Part shown: positions 42,681 to 54,852 of the stretch, piece by piece
How positions within the stretch are numbered: position 1 is the first letter of the stretch
Layout of the letters: each line of letters begins with the position of its first letter
Assembly: GCA_030704615.1 (NCBI GenBank)
Contig: CM060734.1
Coordinates: forward strand, 40,380,042-40,440,041
From: Takakia lepidozioides
Taxonomy: Eukaryota; Streptophyta; Takakiopsida; Takakiales; Takakiaceae
Direction of reading: 5' to 3'
DNA: 60,000 bases
The notes under the pieces: model-generated
Databases searched by the model: none
What the model saw: only the letters and a program-made list of their open reading frames with translations
Told to the model about the DNA's origin: nothing
Translations under genes and position numbers: made by a program

Positions 42681-43640
42681 TTATGCATTACTAAAGGTAT
42701 CCGGTAGCATTTCATTTAGGTGCACTAGGCCACCACCCAAACCTATAATTTAAGGGCTCTATCAAAGCACAACTACCCTAGGGGTGACCAGCTGGCCACT
42801 TTTCATCTTGCGTTTGTTGAAGATGAGCTATACGCATTCCGATAACCGTAAAATGTAGGGTTGCTCGGGTTTTGTTTTAGCATGTTAAGATCTGGCTATG
42901 AGCGTCACCTCTCACATATAGAGTAATAATAGCCAGTAGTATTCTATCCATGTTGTTGGAAGGCTAGTAGACCCATCTATTCATATTTTCACGTTTATTA
43001 TCTAGGTAGTGCTCACATCATAATGTAAATTCAACTATATGGATGGTGAGGGAGGGACATGGACTTGTTGGTGTTGAAAAAGAGATTGGAAGTCCTTGGA
43101 CAAGTCGTAGGTCCGAGCAAAATTGTGCTAGGTAATGGCAAGGTTTTGTGCTCTTTGAGCAATTTGGACGTAGGGTGGGATAGGGGTGTTTTTGAAGATG
43201 CAAGACCCCTTGATTCTGCAACATTATTTGGAGACGATGTGCTAGGATGGGGTGCTTGCAATGTAGGAGAAGGTGCGGACATGTCTCTCGGGTATGGGGG
43301 GTGGAGGGCTGGGTCGGTGCAATGTTTGTTGGGATTATAGTGACATAGGCTAGAATAGGTTTGGCAACGACATTTTAAAGTGCCACTGCATTAAAAGTCT
43401 TTTATATCATCATCTATCATTAATATAGACAAAGTGACTAATATAACGGTCACCCATCATCTACGCTCGCGAATTTTCAGTGACTGCGCCCCCTGTCCCC
43501 GCTCCCAAGGCTCTACACACGGCCTGCCCCACTCCTTGCCTGGTCTAGGTCGCCGAAACTGGTTCGCCATTGCCTTAAACATTTGTGACTCGCGTATCCA
43601 ACCCCTTACTTCCTCACACATACCCTAAATACTTATATTC
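42681..43640. other. Unassigned region
   Basis: No supported gene. A 93-codon plus frame at 43059-43340 has no family resemblance. The right part may include the LTR of element D. Confidence 0.4.
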
Positions 43641-44047
43641 ATGAACTTAACGTTATTAACAAATAACTCATTGTTTGTAGTGATTTTGGATATCACAGGA
43701 ATAGACACTGAGCATACTATAACCATGAATCCTTAAAGACAAGATATCTTTGTATTTCAATTCTGTATAACAATTACATATGTTCAATACAAGATTGTCT
43801 CTAGCTCTATCTTTTCTTTCTTTCTCTCCTAGACTAAATCTTTCTTCTTGATCTTTTGTCGTCTCTTCCTCTAGTAGCCTTCTCCCTTTGTACTTATGTC
43901 CCGCCAAGGCTAACCATTGTGGCCTCTATGTCTTTCCGTGGCCAATGAGATCTTCTAGATCTCTTCCCATCGGCCTTCTTCATATCTATAGCCAACGTTA
44001 GTCCCACCTTACATCTTTTAGAGTGGTGACTATCTACACATTCATGT
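43641..44047 (-). repeat. Probable 3' LTR of gypsy fragment D (partial)
   Basis: It follows the polypurine tract at 44051-44064 on the minus strand. The borders are not resolved. It includes a purine-rich stretch with repeated GAAAGAAAGA-like words at about 43805-43835. Confidence 0.4.
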
Positions 44048-44050
44048 GAT

Positions 44051-44064
44051 ATTCTCCCCCTCCC
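44051..44064 (-). promoter_or_regulatory. Polypurine tract of gypsy fragment D
   Basis: GGGAGGGGGAGAAT on the minus strand, just after a coding remnant reading LIEDDEVPWEGE. This is the usual end of a chromovirus-type polyprotein before the 3' LTR. Confidence 0.6.
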
Positions 44065-44065
44065 A

Positions 44066-44776
44066 TGGAACCTCATCGTCCTCGATGAGCAACTTGGTAA
44101 GTTGCCATCTCACCTACATATTCTTCTAGATGAGTCTTGAGAGACAGGTTCTCAGGTAGCTTCACTCGTATGATAGCCTTTCCAGGCTACCAGGTACTCT
44201 TCTTGTCATCCCCGTCCATACTTTCTAATATGGTAATCAATGAAAGCTTCCAAGCGGCATCCCATTCTCTTGTTTACGGTGTAAGTAAATTCTTGCCATA
44301 GACCACTTCAAATGGTGTTTGACCATTAGAAGAATGTAGAGAGTTATTATAAGCAAATTCAGCGGCAGGAAGAAAATCTACCCAATCTAGCTGATTCATG
44401 CTTACAAATGCTCGAAACATTTCTTCTAATCTATATGATTAACACGTTCCGTTTGTCCATTTGTTTGCGGATGGAAAGCGGTACTTATCTTAAGCTCAAC
44501 TCCCATGAGTAGAAAAAACGTTTTCCAAAACTGTCATGTGAATTGAACACCACGGTCAGAGATGATATCTTTCGGCATACCATGGTGCCGAAATACCTCT
44601 TTGAAAAATAGCTTTGCCATCTCCGGAGCGCTAACACGCACATTAGTGGGTATAAAATGTGCTCGCTTACTTAAGCGACATACTATCACCAAAACAGCGT
44701 GAAGCCCTTGTGCCGTCAATGACAAGTGCAAATGGTTCTTTATAGTTAAAGGATAGTGATGGTATTTTATTTCCAA
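44066..44776 (-). pseudogene. Gypsy integrase fragment D
   Basis: The open part (44534-44776) reads VIVCRLSKRAHFIPTNVRVS, MAKLFFKEVFRHHGMPKDII and SDRGVQFT, the integrase catalytic core with the second Asp. Further left, through indels and stops, are remnants like TAFHPQTNGQTERV (catalytic Glu), AEFAYNNSLHSSNGQTPFEV and VAYGKN. The motif spelling differs from element A and is closer to chromoviruses. It starts abruptly at about 44780. Confidence 0.85.
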
Positions 44777-44804
44777 CTAAGACAGTTGGAGAACAAGTTA
44801 AAAA

Positions 44805-45215
44805 ATGATTTCAATTGCTTCTGAAACAGAGATTGAGAGGATACACAAGGTCATTATTAATTTTGATTTCCGCATAAAGGCTGAAGCCAATGATCCCCTG
44901 GCTTTACCAATAGTATGGACTTTACATTATGGACTTTCACGTAGTGGTTGGAATTGGGTAAGAAAAGATGTCAACAACCATGGAGATGAAGAACAGGTTG
45001 ATATTTGGACAATAGTTAGTGGTGGCCATCTAACCTATTTCTTTCCACCTTTAAAATTTCCTAGATATCATAAGGTAGAAATTGGAAAGAATGTATTGAT
45101 GCAATACATCATTGACCCAATGGAATTTTTGGAAGACAGGGAGGTACAGTCAACATACACTCTATGGTCAGTGAAACCTACTATGAGGAACAAGGCGAAG
45201 AATAACAAATTATAA
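44805..45215 (+). CDS. Hypothetical protein, 136 codons
   Basis: A frame from ATG 44805 to 45215 with ordinary composition: PIVWTLHYGLSRSGWNWV, DVNNHGDEEQVDIWTIV and SGGHLTYFFPPLKFPRYHKV. I do not recognise the family. It lies next to the abrupt start of gypsy fragment D and may be a truncated host or transposon exon. Confidence 0.35.
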   Translation: MISIASETEIERIHKVIINFDFRIKAEANDPLALPIVWTLHYGLSRSGWNWVRKDVNNHGDEEQVDIWTIVSGGHLTYFFPPLKFPRYHKVEIGKNVLMQYIIDPMEFLEDREVQSTYTLWSVKPTMRNKAKNNKL

Positions 45216-46680
45216 TACTTGAATCATGGGGGTCCCTTATTTTTCTGTCACACTCAATCAGCCCAACATTCACTAAAGATTAATGGGATCACTTGGGGAG
45301 AAGGGGTCTGATGGGATAAAATTTGAGCAAATGGCTCATACCTTATTGCGTTTATTTCAAGCAATCCAAGCATTGCATTTACATTTAACGCACCACTTGG
45401 ATAATTTCCACGGACTTAAAAGAATGGGTTCTGACACAATATCCTTATATTAGGGTATATATAATTATAAACTACTACACATAGATGATGTAACATACAC
45501 AAGAGTCCACAATGGACCGCAGTTATCAAGATTCGGGTGCAGTTGTTTTGAGTATGAGAGTTTCGGCCTTGCTCTCATCTGTTTTGGAAGAACAAACCCA
45601 AGCATGCATCTTGGCGTAAGTCAGTGGACAAGGAACCGGTGGGGATAACATTTTCCGGATTATATCACCTCACTGCACTAAGCCACTTTTAAAAGTTAAA
45701 ATGGGAAGATCTCTCGTATGAGGGACGATCACACACTTTGTTGTCATCATTTACAAAACATAAACGTGTAAAAATATATTTTCTGCACAATTGCACAACA
45801 CAAAATAATGCACAAAAGATAAAGAGCAGAATAATTAAAAGACAGAAAGTTCTTGTAAGTTAATACAAATCACTATCAAGGTTGGACAATAAATCTTGGG
45901 TTCCAACAAAGCTCTTCTTACAGCGAGAATGATCTCCTTGAGTTTATAACGAGTGAATCATTTTATGTATACTTTCATAATTATTTTACAAAGATAATAT
46001 TTGGGTATATGATGTAATATCTTCATGGTTTTACTTCTCTCACACTAACCGGTGATTATGGGTTCGTTGTTAAAGGGACTAACTTTTTCAGTACGAGTGC
46101 CAAAATGTTAAGTGAATTTACAGCCTTGTGCTAAAATCTCATTTTAGATAACTTTTAGAACCAATTAAGCCCCACCAGGTGACCACCAGCCGCACCCAAG
46201 ATCAACAGGCGCACCTATTCTCCCAGAAAACATGGAAATCGGGCTCGCACTCACAGCCCCAGAAGAGAATCCCACAGGCACGGCAGTGCCCGATCACAAC
46301 GGCCTTATGACCGCAAGAGGTAGATCCTTCATCAGATGGGCACGCCCTCTTTGTTTTCGGTTTTTTTTTTTTTTTTTTTTTCCCCAGTGAGGGACGGGTA
46401 ATGTTGCGGGGATGTGAGCATTTTTTTTTTGGGGTGGAATGGATGACTTTTTGCAGGTACTTTCAATTTTGAATGCAATCGTGAACCTTCGCAACGACCA
46501 TGAACGGTCGTTCTACCGAGACCATGAGCCGCCATGACTGTGCGCCATGAGCGGGAACGAGGACCATGAATGGGAAACGTGGAGCGTGAATGCACGATCA
46601 TGATGGGAAGCGCAAGAATGGAATATATATCAAGGCAGTTAGCTTGTAGGCAGTGAAGACAAAACGCAGGGGTATAAAGG
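45216..46680. other. Non-coding stretch with poly-T tract
   Basis: No gene. It contains a run of 22 T near 46361-46382 and nine T near 46422-46430, and a GC-richer part with repeated ACCATGA(A/G)-like words at 46495-46600. The poly-T could be the tail of a retroposed copy on the minus strand, but no matching body was found. Confidence 0.45.
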
Positions 46681-46929
46681 TAGCCAATTGGGTAGAAGAG
46701 AGCAGGGGTGGCGGGGGGCGGGGGGAGAGATACTTTCACGGGGACTAAGCCAAGCATACATAAAGAAGGTGGAGGGAAGCCGACCAGATGGTATACAGGG
46801 GAAACCGCGACAAAACTTTACTTCGACTTACCCGCTGTGTATAGAGACCCGAGTAAAGTTGTGGCATGCTTACATAGGATACCCAAGTATTTAATGTCCC
46901 AATTATTTCATGTCTCTCGTGAGGTGATA

Positions 46930-47310
46930 TCCACAACTCCCTTCCAAAGTATCTCTTGTAGTAAGCCCAGATGTCATGTACCCGACAGAAAGAGCAAGGA
47001 GTATATACTTCGTGACCATATAGATTCTTACGGAGGAATTCATGATAAGACACCGCCAGTCAACAACACACTACCCGCAAGGGAACAGGCGGGCGGAATC
47101 AACCAACAAAACACTAGGAGCCATGTTGGCCAAACTCTGTAACGGGCATCGTACAGACTAGGACGTGGTGTTACCAACGGCCTTATGGGCTTAACGGACA
47201 TCCTATAATGTTGCCACGAAACACTCGCCTTTCCAATTGGTCCACGGACTGCTGCCGGCTGAATTCAACGTTCCCACGAAGCACCCAGCCAAATTGGGTC
47301 GTCATTCGGA
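46930..47310 (+). pseudogene. Gypsy integrase remnant E
   Basis: Through two stops and a frameshift the plus strand reads HRQSTTHYPQGNRRAESTNK, then LPTALWA, YNVATKHSPFQLVHGLLPAE and FNVPTKHP. These match the C-terminal half of Athila/Tat-type integrase, including the catalytic Glu in AESTNK. The decayed DHI..YGG piece before it (about 47015-47040) is probably part of the same domain. It is followed by the ORF series from 47679, as a 3' ORF follows integrase in these elements. Confidence 0.8.
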
Positions 47311-47678
47311 TGGAAAGATAGCAGTTATCAGTTAACCAACCGAATAAAACACATAAAAAGGGAACGGTGATGCTGAGATCTGGGCAGGCGCGTGTGTGTA
47401 CCCCTGCAAACCCATTTTGCGCTCCCTCATTACGCAGACGGGAGAGTTCTTGTTCACGCAGCAGCACAGGCCAGCGAAGGAGGAGAACAAGGAAGAGTAT
47501 CGCGAGAGAGGCTCGTCCGTTCCCCACAATATCAACAACACGGGAACGGGAGTAGGACCAGGCAAAGAAGTAGGGGAGGAACAGTAAGGAAGAATCACAA
47601 ATGCAAGTGGGTAAGGAAGGAGAATTTGTAAGCATATAAGAAGAAGCGGTTGTAGAAATCAGTTGTTTCGACGAGACA

Positions 47679-48550
47679 ATGCCGAAGAGAGCACCCACTC
47701 TCAATACCGTGCTATTCGACAAGGAACTCGCCTTGTTGAAGAAAAGGAAACTTCCACCCATTCTCTGCAGGGTCACTACGGATACCGCAACATATGCGGA
47801 AAAAAAAACCGACACGGTGTGGCAGCAGTCTGTACGCCTGTATGACTTCTTTGATGATGTGGATTGGAGGAAGGCGGATCTTGTGGACGTTGTCAGGACG
47901 ATCACCTCCTACAAACCCGAGACAAAGACGGTGGTTTGGGAGGGCCATCCCATAGTGCTAATGGAGGAGTGCATCGCGAAGGCATTTAAGCTGCCAATGG
48001 ACGGGTTCCAAGTCCCGAAACTAATCAACGATGCAAAAAATATGGGCCGTCAACCCTATTTCCAACCGGACAAAGGGTTCGATGCAGCAAAGGGATGCTT
48101 TAACTCCGTGAATGCAAGCTCGTCGATTTGCAGGAAAAAGATGGAGGTTCTATCCGAAATTTTGTGGTGTAAACAACCCAGGGCCAGATCCAACCGGCAC
48201 TTTTACAATGCATGGTAAAGGCAGGAACAGAAAATGTAAACTGGGCGAAGGTATTGTTCCAAGGACTCCAGCGGGGAATGAAAGAGGCCAACAAGAAAAG
48301 GCCGGACAACAAAAAGACCATAACCATTCGTTGGGGCCATCTTATACAACACCTCATCAAGCACTGGAGGGATATGACACCATATGAGCTAGCAGGTATG
48401 GGGACCCAACTCGGGGCGGACATATCGGACTACCAAGAAACCGGCGAGCCGAACGATAGCGAGGACACCCAGAGCGTGCGAAGCGGGGCCGATGCACAAG
48501 AAGTTTCACCTGCAGTCATGGTACCCCCCAGCGTGGTGGAGCAAATGTAG
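47679..48550 (+). pseudogene. Element E 3' ORF, N-terminal region
   Basis: Frames 47679-48218 and 48212-48550 join by a shift between about 48110 and 48220. The first reads LARLLK-like basic start, WQQSVRLYDFFDDVDWRKAD, LVDVVRTITSYKPETKTVVW and EECIAKAFKLPMDGFQVP. The second reads VNWAKVLFQGLQRGMKEANK and TIRWGHLIQHLIKHWRDMTP. The pattern resembles the N-terminal globular region of the element C ORF. No named domain is recognised. Confidence 0.6.
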
Positions 48551-48922
48551 GGGATCGAACTGTCAGCCCCGAGTTCGTGGGGAGGGATGCCCCTCTCCAA
48601 ATCTCTCGCAATGGGACCCGGACAGGCACCCACGGAACAGGGTGAGATATCCATTGACCGTTTTTTACGGGACGTCGAGGTCCCTCATTTTGAGAAAGTT
48701 AGGTTTGAGGGAGGATCCCCAGACTCGCAGGGACGACTCAAATTCCTACGGGGAGAGGATACTGACGGCCACGGAGGTCGATGAAATGGAGTACCCTGAA
48801 GGCGGCGAGGAAGCACGGGAACCAAGGAGCCCACAACAGCAAGTGGAGGTGGCAAAGTTAAACGCTTTTGCGGTCTGGCCGCAAGACTTCCAAAACGACA
48901 TGATGGCGCTGAAGCGATATAC
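48551..48922 (+). pseudogene. Acidic linker of the element E ORF
   Basis: Overlapping plus frames (48492-48947, 48587-48784) give a proline- and glutamate-rich linker leading into the coiled-coil repeats. A TAA interrupts the frame at 48945-48947. Confidence 0.45.
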
Positions 48923-49499
48923 GACCCACGTGGAGCAGCTGCAGTAAGCCCACAAACTACTCCGCGAGGATTATGAGAAACTGGGAAAGGAAAACAAAGA
49001 CAGGCAGGAGCACGAGAAGCGTAGCGAGGATAGTCAGCGGCAGCTGGAGGAGACACAAGAGAGGCTCATACAAGTGACCCAACAGGCGACGGGACATAAG
49101 ACCCATGTGGAGCAGCTGCAGTCAGCCCTCAAACTACTCCGCGAGGATTATGAGAAACTGGGAAGGGAAAACAATGACCTGGAACGAGACATGCAAGAGC
49201 ACAAGAAGCGTAACGAGGATAGTTAGCGGCAGCTGGAGGAGACACAAGAGAGGCTCACACAAGCTACCGAACAGGCGACGGGACATAAGACCCACGTGGA
49301 GCAGCTGCAATCAGCCCTCAAACTACTCCGCGAGCATTATGAGAAACTAGGAAGGGAAAACAAGGACCTGGAACGAGACAAGCAGGAGCGCAAGAAGCGT
49401 AGCAAGCGTATCACTGCATATAGTCCAACGCGCACTGGAGAGACACAAGAGATGGCCAGGCAAGCGACCGAACAGACGACGGAGAAAGTGCTCCAATAG
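48923..49499 (+). repeat. Three coiled-coil units of about 177-189 bp
   Basis: Units start at 48923, 49100 and 49289 with GACCCACGTGGAGCAGCTGCA-like sequence (first 20 bases shared). Each encodes HVEQLQSALKLLREHYEKLG then ENKDLERD and a basic-glutamine stretch, a strong heptad pattern. Periods of 177 and 189 are multiples of three. Stops at 48945-48947 and 49225-49227 break two units. Confidence 0.85.
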
Positions 49500-51100
49500 A
49501 AGAAGACGACGGACAAGCTCAAATTCGAGTTGGAGGAAACGGAAATTAAGAGGGGCCCGTGGTCCATTGGACGAAAAACAGAATTATTGATCATCTACCC
49601 GGCACCAGATGACCTCCCTACAGGAAGAATTGTAGGAGAGGAGGGGTCGGCTGGAGTAAAAAGAGAAAGTGCTGACGTTAGCTCGAGAGGATTCGTTGGC
49701 CTTCGAACGAAAGTACCAATCCAAAAGGGCTGAATGGAAGAGAGTAGTACTCAAGGCTAAGGAGGTGTATCGAGGCCTGCGGAGATCCAACAATGCAGTG
49801 GCCATTCTGAAAAGGGACATGATGCACTGGGAAACTCGGAGGGCATTGGTTCGTCATGATTTTTGTGTAAACTTGCGGAGCATAAGGCCAAGGCGATCGC
49901 AACAAAGGCTGGCCATAGGGGGTGAGTGGCATAACCAAAGCTACACGAGTTGCGTGAGGAATTCAAAGAGTGGGCCAGAGATTATCTGGACACGACAACC
50001 TCGGAGACCCTGCAGTCAAATTGGAGAAGGAGCCATAGAGCAGGAGAGACAGTCTGGGCCGGAGGCCGCTCAGGGAATCTTGGGGAAGCTCGACAGGCTG
50101 TAGGCAATGGACACTTTTGCTATCTTGGAAACTGAGAGACGCATCACCCCCTACTTGGAACTTGGATCAATTCCACTCCCACTATCAAGTGGTTTTATGA
50201 CCTGGCGCGTCACTAGGGGCCGGTGGCCGCAACGCAACGCTTCCGGGTCTCCGGAATGCCACTTCATCGCAAGAAAGGAGGGGACCACAATGTCTCCTGA
50301 TGCCGCTCTCCTGCCGTTGCTCCCTGAGCACCAATGCTGGAAGGAATCAGACGCCCGGTATCGGAGGTACCTTTGCTTTCCCCCACTTTTATTGATCACA
50401 TTGACACGTTAGGATTACCCGACGATGCCTACGAAAGGTATTTATCCCCCAACCAGTACCTCGTAGCCCTGGAGACTCTGCTCTGCTGCGATGCCCGTGC
50501 CCAAAGCACTAGAGGGGCAATCCTGGCCCTGAGAACGATTATCCTGACCCGCCATCAGTTGGCGATACCACCACAACGAGAGGTATGGACGGCGGGGTCT
50601 TTGACGCATATTGGCGCAAGCGACTCGAGCTACCCTACGACGATATCTTACGGCATTCAAACTAGCGGTAGGGACATACGACTCCAAGAACTGTCCAGAG
50701 TACGTGGCAAAAATCGACGCCAGTACAGGTGCATACAGCAATACGTTTATACGGTTCTACAGGGTGCATACAGCATTACGTATTACGGTTCTACTACCTG
50801 ATGGAGGTGAGATACGAGCAGCTATGTAGGCACACAGCCACCTGCCCAAAACCTCTAAGTATGATTTTGACCCCCTCCAGCAAGCACGGCAACAATACAC
50901 GGAAACTGCTACGGGAAGAAGCGGCATGGTCATCCACCCATCACAAGGCCCTCATCGAGCTACACCAATCCTTGAAGGACGAGGCCTTGTTCTGACGAGG
51001 GAAGTCCTGCCTGGCTCGTAGGCTCAAAAGGACCCAGGCCCCGCCTACGTACCCTACCCTCCTAGGAGCGACGGAAACATCGTTTAACGAGGCTAGATGC
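49500..51100 (+). pseudogene. Decayed continuation of the element E ORF
   Basis: Short plus-strand frames (49530-49733, 49669-50103, 50107-50412, 50334-50801) are charged and partly helical and lie in shifting phases. I see no known domain. They look like the remains of one long ORF. Confidence 0.4.
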
Positions 51101-51115
51101 CGAGTCAAACGAAGG

Positions 51116-51748
51116 GTGAGAAAGGAGCTGATAGGCGAGCTCCACACCTCGCTCCGCCACTGGATACAAACGGCCCTGCCTCTGAGACTGAAACCCATGG
51201 CGGCATTACGGTACCTACCGACCTGGACAGGGGAATGGACGAAGATGAGCGCAACGCCTCGGATGACAGCGAAGAGGAGTGCCTCCCGCTACCCCATGAA
51301 ACCACTCAAAGTAGCTCAGAAAGTGGGTCTAGTCGTAGTAGAGCCTCACGAAGATGGCAAAGAAGCCGTCCATGAGGACATGGACGAATGTAAGACTAAA
51401 AATTTGACCCTCTGCACACTTGCGCACGTGGGAGGGAGGGAAACACCGAGGACGTCGGCACAATCAGAGCCGGAGGCCTCACTGGAAAGTTCCACTCCTG
51501 GAGGGCGGGAGGGCATAAAGGAGACGACAGTTGCATTGGAAAGGAAAGTAGACAACCCAGCTCAACCACAAAGAGCGAGGGTTGAGTCAGTGGCTGGCCA
51601 GAAGCGCTCACCATCACCACTGCCAAAAGCAGAGGTGAAAAAGAAAGCAATTGTGAAGGAAGACACATCTGGAGTGTACATGAGTGCTGACCAGAAGGTC
51701 TGTTTCGAAGTAGAGAAGGAAGTTGCAGCACTCCGTGAATCGCACGAG
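51116..51748 (+). pseudogene. Acidic, lysine-rich ORF ending at a splice donor
   Basis: A 211-codon frame, disordered in composition. The last part reads VYMSADQKVCFEVEKEVAAL and then RESHE before TAA, but GTAAGTG at 51749-51755 is a strong splice donor. The frame may therefore be an exon of the Ulp1-like gene that follows. The phase does not fit the exon at 52165 directly, so an exon between them would be needed. Confidence 0.4.
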
Positions 51749-52164
51749 TAAGTGAATATCGTGACGTTGGTCTGCCAGCACTGGGTTTGCCAGTCAAATG
51801 TTCTGGCAGTGAAGGGTCTTTTGAGTCTTATCGGTTTATGCTAGCGACTGTTTTCAGGTCTATAAGTCCGGTCTGCCATGTTCGATCTGCCGGCCTGTTC
51901 TTGGGTCTAACAGTTCAGTCATTCAGTCCGCCAGTACGGGTTGCAGGGTCTGCTGTGTGCCAGGATCTGGATGTGTTCGGGGGTTTGTTGTCTATGAACA
52001 AGTATGTGTTTTTCTATGAAAGGCCTTTAAAATAGTTTTGTTTTAAAAAAAAACATTATTATGTTTTTCCACACCTTCTCGGTCTGCCATCACGGTCCTA
52101 TCGTGGTCTGCATGGTCCACTGATATGCTGTTCGTCTGAAAGGGTTTCTTCCGAGTTTGTGCAG

Positions 52165-52353
52165 GTTCTCATCCCGATTTCGCTCCACTTTCAACACACA
52201 TATCTCAAATGGAAAGGTAATGCTGTACTTTTTGAAAACGACCCAGCGTTTGAGTGCAGTATTGACATCAACGACCTGAAAGCCTTAGAGAAATAGGAAT
52301 CCGAGGCTACAGACCGATTGCTTGAATTGTGGTGTATGTTCTATCAGAAGGAT
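52165..52353 (+). pseudogene. Ulp1-like protease gene, exon before insertion B
   Basis: An exon begins after TTTGTGCAG (52156-52164). It reads HTYLKWKGNAVLFENDPAFE, then IDINDLKALEK, a TAG, and then EATDRLLELWCMFYQKD. It is cut by element B after 52353 and continues in the same phase at 57173. The TAG is in frame, so the gene is dead or the frame is misread. Confidence 0.6.
52349..52353. repeat. Left 5-bp target-site duplication of element B
   Basis: AGGAT here is repeated at 57168-57172. Five bases is the normal Ty3/gypsy duplication. Removing element B plus one copy restores the phase of the Ulp1-like frame. Confidence 0.93.
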
Positions 52354-53525
52354 TGTAGAATAAAACTATAATCAACCCTAAAGAAAAGGATCAATCAGTC
52401 TAGAGTTAGTTCGCTAGGGAAAGCACTATACGACTATAACATAATGATGCCCTGTTATTCTATTTCTCTTTATTCTCCCCTCTGAAAACGTTCTACCATT
52501 ACTTATCTCAATCTATAGCAACTAAGATCCTACCAGTTTCAATAATACCCCCTCCACTCTCTATCAACTCTATCCCATTATATGAGATCAAATACCATTG
52601 CTCATCTACTACTCTTCTCCAGTAATCTATCTGATACAAGACCAATAGCTCTCGATACCATCATTTATTCACCAACCATAAATTGATTATCTCTTTGTCA
52701 CTACATTGCAGTCTTTTAAAGATATCTAGCGACAAACTATTAGGTAGACCAGTAATTAATTCTACAGGATATGCTATCCGTTCTTTTCCACACATCACTA
52801 TCGATCACTTTTTACCACCAAGTTTGTTTCTTCAGTTGCTCCAGGGATTTTCCTTCACCAAAATTATGATTCCATTCTCTCATAAGTTCAGGATAGCCTT
52901 CAAATGGTCTATACCACTTCTACAACCAACTGTGCTTCCAATAACAACTCCTGTATAGAATGGATATCTCTCTATACCATCCTCTATTGACTAATTGCAA
53001 TAAAAATACTTCTTTATCGCTACAACAAGGCTTCTGAAAGATTATTATCGATAAATGATCTGGTAATCCAGTGATCAACTCTGATACTTCTTTTATTCCT
53101 CATCATTGTTTTCTGCCATGCAAATGATTTTACTTCACTGTTGTACTCCTACCATTAATCCAATTGAAGATGCTCTATCTTCGTTTCCTTAATCTGCTCC
53201 TTCTTGAACTCTGGATATCCATCTATCGATATTTCTCTTGGTAGACCAGAAACTAATTCTCACACCGAATTCTTATCTTCTTCATTTGTGCACATTCTCA
53301 CCATCTCACATAATTATGGTTCTTCAATTCTTTCACACAGAATCACATTCTCATTCCATCACTCCATTCTTCACATATACACAAAGTGAATTGCATTTTT
53401 TTTTCTTCTCTTTTTTCTCTTCTATTCATTCATAAATCACAACATTGCAAGAACGCAATACTAAATCTACCATTGAAGAATAACTCTATAGTCTATCTCC
53501 TACTCACTCTACTCTCCCTACTCCG
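52354..53525 (-). repeat. 3' LTR of element B, U3-truncated
   Basis: It matches 55711-56880 closely and ends TTCTACA at 52354. Its 5' side stops at about 53525, at GTGACCGGAG, about 35-45 bases downstream of where the TATA box lies in the other copies. Beyond this the sequence is the fused ORF. The missing part is about 285 bp. Confidence 0.85.
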
Positions 53526-54788
53526 GTCACATCTAATGGCCAAATTATAAAGTAATGACGCTAGATGCTCATTCTCCCGCCATTGACCACGACGAGAGCA
53601 CATACATACACCAAATCGGCCTGTAATATTCCGTGGCCATGGTCCAGTGATTGGTGTTAATCGAGTGCCCATCTTCAAAATCGATTCTCCCGTTGCAGTA
53701 TGGCCATAGTCCTGCCTTATCCATAACAACACTTCCCAACATGGCAACACCTTATCGTCAGAATCCGCATAGACCTTCTCCGGCCGGCCCAAAAACTCTG
53801 AGTACTCCCAGTTAGTAGGAAAGTGACATCATTCGAATATCGCGAACCCCACCTGAGAGACTTGAGTAGCACTAGGTTGATTGATGTACAAATCCTCCAT
53901 CCATTTGGCGGTCAATAACTCTGGCCAGGTTTTTGCCTTCATCCCCCTGCTTACCCTTTGCTGAATTGCAGTCTGTGTCCAGACATAAGCAGATCCATGT
54001 AAACACTCCGGAACTAGTCTATACCTACGATGAGCTCTCTCCAACATTGTATGAGACTGGGTCTCGTCCAACACTTGAGCCACCAGATGTTGCACCATAT
54101 CTAGGTAGCTTGGCAACAATTTGTCATCTAGCCTCGGAATAGTAGAGAGAAAACCATAAGCATGGACTCGATTCCATTGCCTATCCCGGAGGTGAGATTG
54201 TCGAAACGCTTCTAGTCTATCCTCCAATTGTTTATAATACAAAAAACAGCGACAGGCAGGATCTCCAACAGTAAACAAAAACTGCTCCGGGTGGGCGACT
54301 GCCACGTCTCCCCTTACCACCATCTCCACGGTCAAATTCTCCATGCGATAGTTGCACATGTCTTCCCACTCTTCTTCCAAATCAATCGGCTCCTCTCCGC
54401 CATTGAAAAGCAATTTCAAAAGAGTATTGTCATACAAGTATCCTTGACTAAGGCTCTGAGTATAGCACACCTCATGCCATCCCTGCAAAACACTGAGTCC
54501 AACCATTTCTGTAGGTCTTATCATCTCTCTGAACTGTTCCAACTCAGACATTTGTGCCTTCATGGTCTGCTCTGTCACATTCATCTCCCCTTCCTGCTCA
54601 ATGCGATAAGAAACAAATTCGTGCTGCAAGGCTACATATCGTTCATCAGGATTGTTTATGGTTGCAGGTTGTTTCCCCATCTCCGCTACCTGAATATCCT
54701 CTAGGCGACCTGCAAATGAATCGACCGACTCGCCTTTCACCATATGGAGTTTTGTCAATTGCTCCCATAGACGATCGGTAAAACCCAA
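53526..54788 (-). CDS. Element B gag-unknown fusion ORF
   Basis: A 319-codon frame (54788-53829). Residues 1-31 are gag (GFTDRLWEQLTKLHMVKGES ... GRLEDI). From residue 32 it departs from gag and becomes an unrelated sequence with FVSYRIEQEGEMNVTEQTMK, GLSVLQGWHEVCYTQSLSQG, FTVGDPACRCFLYYKQLEDR and LTAKWMEDLYINQ. After a TGA at 53829 it continues in phase to about 53530 (FLGRPEKVYADSDDKVLPCW, GTRLTPITGPWPRNITGRFG). It may be the 3' ORF of the parent element, brought next to gag by an internal deletion, or a captured host sequence. No domain is recognised. Confidence 0.6.
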
Positions 54789-54852
54789 GGGTCGAAACTA
54801 TGTACGTTAGGAAAGCTGTTTTTAAGGAATTCCAATCAGGAAATACTCCATG

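Noticed and set aside
46361-46382. Poly-A tail of a LINE or processed gene on the minus strand
   Set aside because: No reverse-transcriptase or gene-like body was found next to it.
52354-53525. 3' LTR of retrotransposon A
   Set aside because: It is flanked by AGGAT matching the other side of element B, lies in the opposite orientation to A and is about 98 percent like the B 5' LTR.
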